From positions 15,948,666 to 16,012,665 of the forward strand of contig NC_084663.1 of NCBI RefSeq assembly GCF_028389875.1: DNA of 64,000 nt. Direction: 5' to 3'. Of the stretch, positions 12,401 through 24,400 are shown piece after piece. The stretch's first letter is position 1. Each line of letters opens with the position of its first letter. Position numbers and translations under genes: made by a program. Below the pieces are notes generated by a model. That model worked only from the letters and a program-made list of their open reading frames with translations. It was not told where the DNA came from and made no database searches. Source of the stretch: Rhea pennata. Lineage: Eukaryota; Chordata; Aves; Rheiformes; Rheidae.

Positions 12401-15400
12401 GAACTCAAACAAACAAAAACCCACCCCACAACCCAGCCCCACCAGTTCCTCCCAGAGCTTTTGATCCCACACTAAGGAACACATGTTTCTACTCACACTG
12501 ACAGCCCGCTGGGTCGTCGGCACTCAGGCCGTAAAACCCTTCTTTGCAGAGGTCACATCGCTCTCCTTCCACAAACAATTTACAACGGCATTGCCCAGCG
12601 ATCAGACCCGTGGAGAAATCAGTGTAGCGATCACATATTCCACCGTTTTGGGACCCAGCCGGGTCACAGTTACAAGCTACGAGGGAAGCATTGCATACGT
12701 TAACTGCTAGCAAGAGAGAGAGAGAAAAAAAAGGCCAATTCTCACATCATCAAATTGCTTAAAGTCATTTGCTCTGCACCAGGTGGGTATTGCTATTACA
12801 AGCATTTAACACGACATAGTTGAATGTATAATGGCCCAATAATTCCAGATTCTTGGAAAGAAAAAAGCCAAGGCAGGCACAAGATCTCCAAGATAACAGC
12901 GGTCCCTCGCCACGAGCACCGCGCTGGCTGCAGGAAGGGCCGGGCGGGCGAGACGCAGCGAGGGCTCCTCTCCGTTCTCCGAATCGCCCCGAGTTCTCCG
13001 ACCTCCCGGAGAGGACGCGCGCGCGGCCCGGGCAGCGGTGCGGCACTCACGCTCGCAGACGTCGGGGTCCCGCAGGTCCCTCTCGGGATGCTGGAAGTAA
13101 AAGGGCTTGCACTGCTCGCAGCTGCGCCCCACCGTGTTGTGCTGGCAGTCGTCACAGACGCCCCCACTGGTGTTCCCGGTGGTCATGTACACGGCCATGT
13201 CGAAGTGGCACTGGCTGGAGTGGCCATTGCAGTTGCACTCTACGACACAAGACAAAAAGCAAAGTAAGAGCCCAGTCCCCCCAAAATATTCTGGGCCTCA
13301 GGTCTGTATTTTACTTAAACTCACTTTTGCATGCGTTGCTGTTGCGGCCTTCGGCTGGTCGCCAGGGTAAGTCATGGTAGAAATCCAAGCACTGTTCACA
13401 GTTTAACCCTTTGGTGTTATGTCTGCACATGCAGTGCCCATGGACCTACCGTTAAAACAGAAAAATGAGAGTGATATATTCAGTTATAAAAAAAGGCAGA
13501 GAAAAAGGACGCTCCTCCAGTTTGTTCAAAACACAGCTAGTATATAATGGATATACTTTTGCATATGTTTTTTGGATATACTTTTGCTTATACTTATGGA
13601 TATACTTTAATGCATATGATTGCATATAGAGGACATAAAGGGCCACAGAGTGTCCTTCACCTGCCTAGATAAAAATGTAGCCATAAAAAATTGTCTTTCT
13701 TTCCTTACCGGAACTAATGCATGAATAAATGCTTTCACACAGGAACAAGGGGAGCACAGTCCCACCCAAGTAATCACAAAAGCCTCTTGGAGCTAATAAT
13801 TAGCTGTTGATTAGCTATTAATTAGCTACTAACATGTATCTAGTTACAGCAGCATGACACTTTTCAGAGCCCAGTGGCTTTTTTCAAGCAATACCTTGCT
13901 CTTGGAGCATCAGTAAAGACAACAGACCACTGCATCTTGGATGGGCTTTATCTATCGAAAGGGTTCAGCACGTGCAGAACCAGGATGCAGACACAGCGGT
14001 GCAGGCGTGACAGCCACCACCTTCGGTGGTGGGGACGAGAGCTGTGCCTTTCACAGGAAAGCCCACCTTGCTGCTGCTCAGGGGAGAGGGACGCTCCCGC
14101 CGAGCGCGTCCCGGGGCCACCCGTGCTCCTTCCCATGTGCCTCCACGTTTTCATCCCGTTAATAGCTCACTCATTAACAGGAGTCCTATTACTGCTCGTC
14201 AGGCACAAATCAGGGGGAAAACCAGAGCCCAGAAAGGATGTGGCACTCCGGCACCAGCATGCCACCCAGGCTTCGAGCATGCCACCCAGGCTTCGGGGTT
14301 TTCTTCGAGAGTCTGCTGGTAATTAATTATGCATTTAGCTATGCAAACTGATAGTCTGCCTCTCAGCTGATAAGGATCGATACAAGCACAAGTCGTGCTT
14401 GACTCAGGAAGGTGTTTCAGCCTTCGGTGCCCTTATTTCAGGTCATTGTAGGGCAATCAGGTCAAGCAGCAGACTCAGCTCTGGCTGCATACAGGCAATT
14501 CTCCTTCTGCATTGCTGCCTTTAATTTCATCTTTAACATAATTAGAAAAGGAAATTCAGTCTGCTAAAATAATTTTCAACTTACCTGAGCTCCCTGTGCT
14601 TAATTAACACCAATAATGACAGATCATTTTAATGGTAGAGGGAGAAGCCAGTCCCTGTCATCTTCCTGCTTTAATATCTTTATATCACTGCTCAGAGATT
14701 AAGAGAGGCAGAATCAGGCAAGCTTTTGTGGAGAAGAGTATGAATATTTACCATTCCTTCCACCTCCTCACTGAAGCCGTCCACTGGCGCACACTCGCTG
14801 GCATGTCCATAGCAGAAGCAGTTCCCGCGAACCACCATGTCGTAAATGGCGTAGTAGTATTTCTCCCTGATTTCCATCCTTGAATCCAAGAGATTATCTC
14901 CCAGCGTGTGCAGCTTGATGAATTTGATTCTCAGATTTGTGATCTTTAATAGGTCTGCGGGGAACACCAAGAAAACCCACGTTTTTGAATTATTTACTGC
15001 ACTGAATGGGAGGAAGCCAGGAGAGCGGCAGCCTGAACACACGACTTCCCAGATAGTGCTCCTCCTGTAAGCACATCATATCAGAGCGAACTTCTGGGCT
15101 CATACACTACACATCACTGAAATCACATCACTTCATAGTCTCAAATTCCAGAAACTGCAATGATTTACTCTAGGTTAATAACCGTGTAACTTAGTTCAGA
15201 CCTGATATTAAGGAACTGCTGACAAGGACATCAGGCAATTTAAGAATTATGAGTCTTTTGGAAAACAGCTTGGTTGAAAACTAGACACAAATGTCTTTTT
15301 CTTCCTTATATGCCCAATCTTCCTAGCTAATGTTTTATTTTGCTGAAAAATGTAACAACTTATCACTAAACAAATACAAAGTAAAAGTTCTCACAGGGTA

Positions 15401-18400
15401 ATTTGTGGGAAGAAAAAAAATCCAGCAATTAAATCTATCTACTTGTATACTTGATGTTTGAAGCCTGTGTTTTTTTACAGGGTGGAAACTAGGCTTGAAG
15501 TAGCACTTTAAGCCAATGAAAGCAGAGTATCATAGTTTCTCCTTTAAAACTTTGGTTAAAAAGCATGCAACTGATACAGCCATTAGCAGATACTCTTCTA
15601 TTTCAGTTATTTTCCTCTGCTCCAGTTAACTTGACACTGAAGGATGCTAACTGAAACTAAGAACGAAAATGAAATCAGAGGTCAAGTTTCAGGCCAAACT
15701 CTGCAGGGCCCTACACAGGCCAAATGCCTAATGAAGCTTCTCTTTTAGCCACACCAGAGCAAAGCAACAGTCTGTCTGCACTCCGCGATTTTAATGACCC
15801 TGAAAGATTATTATGTTCATTTTTGTTTTACAATCAGATCCCTGTGGACTCAGTAACACCAAGAGTGTAACAAGAGTAACATCAAGGAGTCTTATGTTTT
15901 ATGATTTTAGCGAGAAAAGCAAAATGATTTATTTGTAGTTCTATTTCTTCGTTTAAAGAATAGCGCACAATTAGGGGATCACAATAACTGCCTGATCAAT
16001 GAAAAAAGGACCAAATACAATGATATGTATAAGAGCATTCACTAGAGCAGACAACGCCATTCCTTATTTTCCCAGGTGATCACTGTCTGAGTCGGGAAGA
16101 AAAGCTGTATGGCTAATTTCAAAATTATTTTCCAGGTTAATGCATGACTTCATGGCTTATTAGCCTTTTAACAGTAACTAAATAAATACAGAAATGCTTT
16201 CAAAAGAGAGTGGAAGGTAACTGCATACATACTTTGAATCCTTGGACTGTATGGATCTTCAATTCTAAAAGCAGGATCTAAAACACGATATATTACCTGC
16301 AGGAAAAACAGTACAACGAAACATTCAGCTTCAAAAATAAGAGGACCTGAATTTGTACGGAGGAAAGTCTGTAGGAAAAATAAATAAATAAACGAAAGCA
16401 CTCTAACCTCTCCCTCAGTTGAAGGTTCAATGTCAGAGTATCGGGAATCACAAATTATATCATCCACTTTCTTCATGGGTCCAGTTGAAATTCCAGGAAA
16501 TGAGCTCTCACAGTCATACGCAAAATACCTATATATTTGCCACGTTTTCCCAAAATCGGATGATCTTTCTATTAGCATTGCAGCAGGACGGAATGTCTAA
16601 CAATAAGAAAATCGGAAGAGATCATATGCTATTCATTACCACTCGCATTTACAGTTGGTACCTGTAAGTATGAGCAATTCACAGGTCTGCATTTTAAGCT
16701 TTCTCTCCCTTTCTGCACTGAGTATTTCCAATATTTGGCCTTTTATCCTTTACTACTGATATTCTACCTTCTGCTCAGAGGCAGATCATCACATTTGTTG
16801 AAATAACCCACACCAAATCAATCTATTTAAAAAGGCAGCATTTAGTTTTCCAATAAAAAAAGCTGTTAAATAAACATATAACCAACAAGCAAACTTCTAT
16901 GTTTCTCAGATTCCAAATCCCCCTTTAAAACTGCAGGTTGAAGTAGGGCATTAGAGAAACAAAATTGTTTTCCACTGTTCGTAGAAAGAAACGCAGCCTT
17001 CTGGGTTGCTGTAGCTCCTTGCTGTATCTCCCACATTTGGAGCTGGTGGAGACCTCATGGGCCTCATCTCCTGCCCCACTGGGAGGCCTGGGCAGAGCTG
17101 GGCACCCACATTCAGGGCTTGCTGATTTTCTCAGAAATTCTTGCTGAGCAAGTTCTCTGGGACGGACAGTAAAGGCTTAATGCCGACGTCTCTCTGTCTG
17201 TCCACACTACCTTTCACTGTGCCCTAAGAGCTGTCCTCTGTGTTGCACTAAGGAAAATCTTCCTCTTGAAGGAGATCAAAAAGTTCAGCTCACTCATTCC
17301 TACCGTGCTGGGCTCCCACACGTCCCAGTGACCCTACTTGAGCTGGCTTTGACCAAACTCTGGCAGGCTCCATTTGTTTTAAACCACCTTCCTTCTTAGC
17401 TACATGCATTCAACTCAAGAAGAATTAGGTACTGAGATTTTTTTTAAATATTTTTAATCCCGACCCTTTAATTTAAAAATCTTATGATGATCTTAATGTT
17501 TCAATTTATGAACTGCATTTCAAAATGCAAATATCGATTTAACACCAGTCTCGCACTAACTGGCTAACGCCAACAGCAGCCTCTTCATAAGTTTTACATT
17601 TTTAGACAGGACACTCAAAGAGCTGAGCACAAAAACATTTCTTTCACAGTTGGAAGGAAAGTTTTTTTCTGCTTTCTAGCTGAAAATATCTTACAAATGT
17701 CTTACAACTTACAAAGAAAAAGTGTAGCAACTCAGAGGTGAATCAGCTCAAGTGTAAATCCCACAAATATAGTCAACAAATCATCATTAAAACTGTCCTT
17801 CCCCAACAGACTTCCCCAGGGCACCCCACAGTCCTGTCCCTGCCAGCCTTGATGGCCCTGGCATGGGCCAAATCCCTCCCACGTTTGCCTCCACGGCCAG
17901 CCGTGTCCTCCCTGCCCCAAGCTAATCCATGTCCCCATCCACCACTCCCTCCCTGGCCCCATTTCGGATGGTCACGCTTGCCACCCACGTTCGTTTTGGA
18001 AATCCTGACACCAGCAAAAACATGCACGTGCAACATCTGCACCTTCCACAGCGGGTTTCACGCGGGAATAGTCCGCTGAGCCCTCCATGCTCGGTGCGTC
18101 TGCCAGCTGAGCCGCCAGCCCCGCGCGTGCCCTGGGGCCATGACAGGTCCAGCCAGAGCCTGCGCTCGCGCTCCCACTGCGCCTACGCACCATGGCCACG
18201 GTCTCCGTCCCTGTACCTGCTGCTTCCTGCAGCGGAGCAGTCCCTGACCGAGGTGGCAGGAGAGGACACCACTCCTCTGCAGCCACCATGCACTGCCAGA
18301 GTAGAGCTGGGCAGGGGGAGACACCCAAGATAAAGCCAGCAGCTCTCCTCGAAAGCCAACAAGGCAAATTTGTTCACGTACAAAGCGTGGGGACTGGGGC

Positions 18401-21400
18401 CTGCAGAAGTGCAGTCCCTGCAACCTCTGCTGAAGGTTGCCATGAGTACTTGCTGTGATTTAGGACACATGGGAGACAATCTGCCCTTCCAAGACATCTG
18501 TTTGAGCAGAAACAAAGCCACATTGTGTACAGATGTTCATTCTTCCTGAAGACCTTTCCATTTGCCAAAAGAAAACTGATCCCACGGCCAAATTTTTTTT
18601 AAGGAAAAATCCTTGCTACCATACGATTTTGCTAATCATCTTCTAAAACACAAACACTAGAGAGAGAAACAAACAGCATAAAATCCAGCTTTGGTGCAAT
18701 TCCTTCCACAGCTTCTCACAGCTGAAAGTTTAAACACAAGTCACAACTCACCATTCCTATGCGGGTTCAACAGCAGTTAATGGTCGATAACTCTAAAATT
18801 CAGGCAAAATAGCTTAAACAAAGCCCAAATCCCAAATATCAAATGGATGTCAATGACAGAGGAGAGCTCTCATCTCCTTGTATTTTAGGAGATTTGAGTT
18901 TATCCAAAGAAGGTGTTATCTATGCATCCAGAGTACCTAACAAAAATGAGAAACTCGCAGTCCCTGTGCACTGCCCCTGCACACCAAAGGTGCTTTAAAA
19001 TAAACATTTTAAAGTCTGTTTCTTCATATTGGGATTTTACAGTACCTTGTGTTACACATCTTCTTTAGTCCAAGGAAGGAGGGAAGCGGTGACGTGGGTC
19101 ACGACGCCCAGGCGTGCCGAACGGGCACTAGCCAGCGCTCCCCCGGAGGGCTGGGACACACTACGGCTTCCTTACCTTGAACGTCATGATGAGATGAGTG
19201 AAATGAAATTCAGCCTCCAGGTTCAGCTGTATGGTCACGTTCTCCACACCTGCAGGGGCAAAGAAAAGAAAACAAGGACACCCATCAGCCTCTACACCAC
19301 GATTTCCCCAGAAGCTCCTCTCTCCGGTGACAGATGCTTTTCCCTGTCGTTAGGCTCTGCTGTACTGGAGTGATATGCGGTGTAGTGCTAGCACAGCCTC
19401 AAGGACTGGCTGGAGAGGACCTGCTCCCAAGGTTGCTGGGAGGACCAAGGACCTGCTGAAGGTTGCACCACACGTGGGATAACAGTGCCCATCGTCTGCA
19501 GCAAACACTTTACGCCCGAAGCCCAAGACCAAAAGCGCCCTTACGCTCAGCGGTTGGTAACCTGGAGGATGCAGGAGGGCAGACCTCGCCGGTGACCCTG
19601 GACTGTGCCCACATGTAGCAGCTCTTCTCTTAGCAGCAGACCCATGAGTGCCTGCAGTCTTGACACCCTAAATTTCACCATTTGGGAGTATTTCCCATCT
19701 TTCTTCACCAGCTCTGGACTCTCCTGTCCATCCTAAGGCAGTAACAATTCACTTGCAGCCTGTTTTTGAAATAATCCTAATCCAACTATCACACCAGTGC
19801 TTGCCTGTGAGCAAGTCACAGTGTTCTGGCTGGTGGCCTGAGGTGACACGGCTCTGCCTCACACCTGGCTCCAGAGCTGCGGGCATCAGCAGAGGAAGGG
19901 AGCACAACTGTGCTAATTCACCCCGGCAGAAACTCATGGATTGGTTCTCGTCATCACCAAAGTCTTCCTCTGACTGGTGACAAGCAAGAAGTTTTCCAAA
20001 CCGTGCTACATATGGTGAAGGACTCCAAATGGAAAGGAAGAAAAACAGTTAGAAATGTTATTTTGTCATGTGAAAAAGACCTTTCAAAACAGCTGGATAC
20101 TAATTACATTGTGGTGAGAAATATACATATAAAAAAAATCAAGTAATATTTACGGGGGGGGGGGGGGAAGAGTAAGAAATGAAAAGAATGAACCAATAAA
20201 AGGCTTAATTTTCAAAAAGCTGTAACCTCCCATAGAATATGCAGCAATGATCCCTTATGCTGTATTCCTAAATGAAAGAAAATATGAATTAGACAGAGAG
20301 AATCAGTTGTTTTTTATCGTTGAAGGACACTTTCACGACCTTACGAGCTAAGAACTTTTCTGTGTGAATGCTGCCAAGCCTGTTGCAAAATACATGAACT
20401 ATTCGGAAGGCCAGAAGAGAATCATCAGTGGAGACAAGTGGCTTGCTAGCTTAGTCTAAATGGTTAAAAAGGATTTAGCGAAAACCTTTCTTTATCGGGC
20501 AACAGCAACGTTGCAAACATCACTGTGTTATTTTGACATACGGCAAGATAGCCACTGCCACACATGTTTACAGAAGCCCCATCGTGTCCATCCGGCTTTC
20601 AGAGCTGGCTCACGGGTTTTTTGGTAGGACTGCTGTTTGAGAAAGTCTAGGCTCCTTAGTTTGTATATCCTGGCACGCCAAAAGCATAAGCATAAAAGGG
20701 GCAGAGCAGTAAAGGACAGAGAAAGGGTTAAAAAAAACCGCTAACAAAATAATGTGTTTTTTCTTCTTCTTGTTTTTGTTTTTTTGTTTTTTGTTTTTTG
20801 GTTTTTTTAACTTGCAGGCTTGTTTCTGGCGCTCAGTTCCTCCTTCGGCAGAGGAAGCGGGACGGGGGCAGCGGGACGGCAGCTTGCCCCGCGGGGAGGC
20901 TGGCGGCGCTTCGCTCCTCGGGGGGCCGGGGGGCCGGGGGGCCAGGGTCTCACCGTCCCCGTGCCCCCTCTGCGCGGGCGGCCGAGCCCCCTCCGCACGC
21001 GGCCCCGCGCCGGCGCCGGGCAGAGCGGCTCCCGCGGCGCCGCCGGGATATTCGCTCCCGGAAGATGCTCCCGCTCCCCTCGGCAGCGGCAGCAACGCCG
21101 GAGCCAGCGCAGAGCTTTTCTCTCGAGGAAAAGCTCGTGCGGAAGTGCTCGGAGAACTCCGCGCAGCGCTCCCGGAGGGCTCGCGGGACTTTGCCGAGGG
21201 CCCGGCGCGCACACCGGCGGCCGGTTTTCCTCAGCCCCCTGCTCTCCGCGGGCTCCCGCCAGCAGCGCTAATTGCCAGGCTTGAGATAAGAGCAAACACC
21301 AAGGTGGCCTGAAACAAAAGAAGGTCCGACAACAACCCCCGGCCCTGGCGGGGGCTCCCAGGCGAGCCGCATACCGTTTTCCGACTGCCACCAAAGCTTC

Positions 21401-24400
21401 AGGCGGTTCGGAGCAAACGTGGTGACCACGTTTTCAATGCGGTGACTATCAGGATTGAGAGTCTCGTGGAAGGGATTCTCGGAGTCGCATATGAAACATT
21501 TCTTGTCCTCCTGAAACAACAAGATAATCAGCATTACCGATTTTATCCGAAGGGCAATAGTTGTTTCCTGCAGATAAGGGTATTTTCCATCAGTATCACA
21601 TTCCAGTCATTTTGCCTGCCAGAGGCATCAAAGGTTTTTTTTTTAACCGATAAAGTGTATTTACCTTTTTGAATTAAATGCAAATTGCAAGTCAGATGGA
21701 AAATATGCCAGGAATTCAATAAACTCTAGTTTTATGAGAGGTATGTTTTCTATCTAAATTAGTTTCAGGAAATCTCTTTCAGCAATACATATTTTCCTGC
21801 AGAATTTAGAATCAAAGTCAACATTTATGGAAAATCATTGACTTGACTCTGTATAAACACACACACACAAAATTGCACCTTCAAAAATATGTGTGAAATT
21901 ATGTTGGCTTTTAGGAAATAGCTTGGAAATTAAGTTCTCCCTGGGACAGAACCCTCCAGCGAGGTTCAAGTGCTGCAGTGACGGGGTCCTTTTAGCACAG
22001 GGTTAACTCTACTGTGAATTCAGCATCCGTACACCTGGAATTGCAATCTGCAGCTAAGCACGTCAACCAAGCTGTGGTCACTACAAGATGCATCCTTTAA
22101 AAAACAGTTGGATGCAAGCCTGGCTCGTGCCTGGTTGAAACGCTGGATGCTTCTTCACCAGAAGAACAAAAATCCATCAAGACAGTTTTGATGAACAACA
22201 TTATTTTAACGCTGTAGCAGAGCGGTACTACGCCATCGCAATTTTGTAAGGGAGGATGCAAACCTAGCTAGAAGAGTGTTCCTGCCCCAAAGACCTCACG
22301 ATTTGACAGACTGGAGGGGGCAAAGGAGGGGATGGCACCGAGAGCTAGTCATGCTGCAGGAAGGGAGCCCCAGCAGCTCACCACTGCCGGACACCACGGC
22401 AGCCTTGTCCCGCTGGCAGCGCTAGGGAGACCAGCAGGAACACGTGAGTGGGCAGGTCTGCGCCACGTGCTTTCCATCTCACCCATTTTGGCTCTGGCCA
22501 TGGCGTGGTGCGTGCCAAATCCTCCCCGCTGGGCAGCTGGCACCCACCAGCCCCCGCCTCCCCAGACCAGCACCCGCATCGCGACCTGCGCCACCGCGGA
22601 CGTGTCCCCTCTCGCATCCTCCAGGCTCCTTGTGCCGTCGCACATGGGCACCACCTCGCACGAGGACTTGCTCCTTCTCCCATCAAAATCCCGAGGGACC
22701 CCATCCTGCACAGCGCTCGGCACGTTCAAACCCACGGTGCTAAGAGGACACTCGGACCTGTTTGCATGCACAGTCTGATGGGTTTCTTCACTGGCACAGC
22801 AATAACCAGGGACATACCAGACAGAAATGCCGGCTGCAAGACGGGGAGTAAGGGCACATCTGAGCTTCTCAAGCGGTGCTTTTTACTACAAAATGTTCTG
22901 ACACTTCAACAGCTCGAGACAAAAACCAAAAAAATCCGGCTTGCGTTAACTTTTGTTCAACAGAGATCCTAACGTTAAAGGAGTCCTGCTACACATCAGT
23001 GCTGACACATGCTGAAAACCTTCTTCCAAATCTCAGCTCCACGTTAAATCACGTAGTACTGTGAGCAGGCGAGAGCAGCACAGCACAGCAAACGCGTGTG
23101 CGCTGCCGGGGAGAGACGGGGCAACTTCGGGGCGCGAATGGACCACATTATGTAGCTAGTTTAGCAGGGCTCTTGTCCGCAGTAGTGACAGAATTCGGTC
23201 CCGTTGCCTCCACAGTAAACAGGGCTGGAGATTATACCCTTAATTCATTTTCACCAAGTTCCCTTTACTAGTTTTTTTACACTTATCCATCAGCCATGCC
23301 GTCTCAGAAACAAGCTTCTTCCAGCTTACAGATCCAACCCCCTTGCGCTTTCCAGCAGACGCACGGGACAACCTCCTCCGCACCCCTTCCCTTGGAGACC
23401 GTGCAAACGCGGCCGTGCCCGCAGAGCAGCGGCCACGGCGTTAGCCCGCGCTGCAGACCCGAGCCAGGAAGCGGTCCAGACGCCGCCGCGCAGGGCGGGC
23501 GAAGGCGCCGCGGGGCCGCGCCGCCGCTCGCTCCTTCCCCCGCGCTCCACGGCCACGGCTCGGGGAGCTGCTGCCGCCCTGCCCTGCCCCACAGCCTGCC
23601 CCCCGCGCCGCTGCCCTGCCCCACAGCCTGCACCCCGTGCTGCCGCCCTGCCCTGCCCCACAGCCTGCCCCCCGCGCCGCTGCCCTGCCCCACAGCCTGC
23701 ACCCCGTGCTGCCGCCCTGCCCTGCCCCACAGCCTGCCCCCCACGCCGCTGCCCTGCCCCACGCTCTGCCCCCCCGTGCTGCTGCCCTGCCCTGCCCCAC
23801 AGCCTGCCCCCCGCGCCGCTGCCCTGCCCCACGCTCTGCCTCCCCGCTGCCCTGCCCTGCCCTGCCCCACAGCCTGCCCCCCACGCCGCTGCCCTGCCCC
23901 ACGCTCTGCCCCCCCGTGCTGCTGCCCTGCCCTGCCCCACAGCCTGCCCCCCGCGCCGCTGCCCTGCCCCACGCTCTGCCTCCCCGCGCCGCTGCCCTGC
24001 CCTGCCCCACAGCCTGCCCCCCGCGCCGCTGCCCTGCCCCACGCTCTGCCCCCCCGTGCTGCCGCCCTGCCCTGCCCCACAGCCTGCCCCCCGCGCCGCT
24101 GCCCTGCCCCACGCCCTGCACCCCACGCCGGTGCCCTGCCGCACAGCCGGCACCCCGCGTTACAGCTGTGCCCCCCTCCCCCGCACGGCGCCGTGCGCCC
24201 GTTCGCTCCCGCCGCCCACGGGGGGACGCAGCCAGGGCGCCGGGGCTGCCGGCGAGCCAGCAGCTCGCTCTGCTTCCTCGGAGCCGGCCGCCCCACGGCC
24301 GGCGCTGCCCGCCGAGCCCCGCGGGGCCGCGCGGCCGGGGCGCCGTCGGGGCGCCGCCGGCGCTCTCACCTGGAGGTGGCTGACGATGCAGTAGGGCTCG

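Larger units (their letters stand above)
13446..14751 (-). other. LAMB1: LAMB1 intron between exons 7 and 8
   Basis: Mostly AT-rich. It holds an AT-rich degenerate repeat (13547-13628) and a perfect 20-bp tandem duplication (14256-14295). No gene recognised. Confidence 0.7.
19250..21374 (-). other. LAMB1: LAMB1 intron between exons 3 and 4
   Basis: About 2.1 kb. It holds a run of 14 G (20154-20167), a T/TG-rich stretch (20753-20814) and a compact CpG-rich block (about 20.83-21.26 kb), described separately. No coding exon recognised. Confidence 0.7.

Noticed and set aside
17800..18450. Overlapping 110-134 codon frames in LAMB1 intron 4
   Set aside because: They occur on both strands in several frames with no recognisable domain; typical of moderately GC-rich noncoding DNA.
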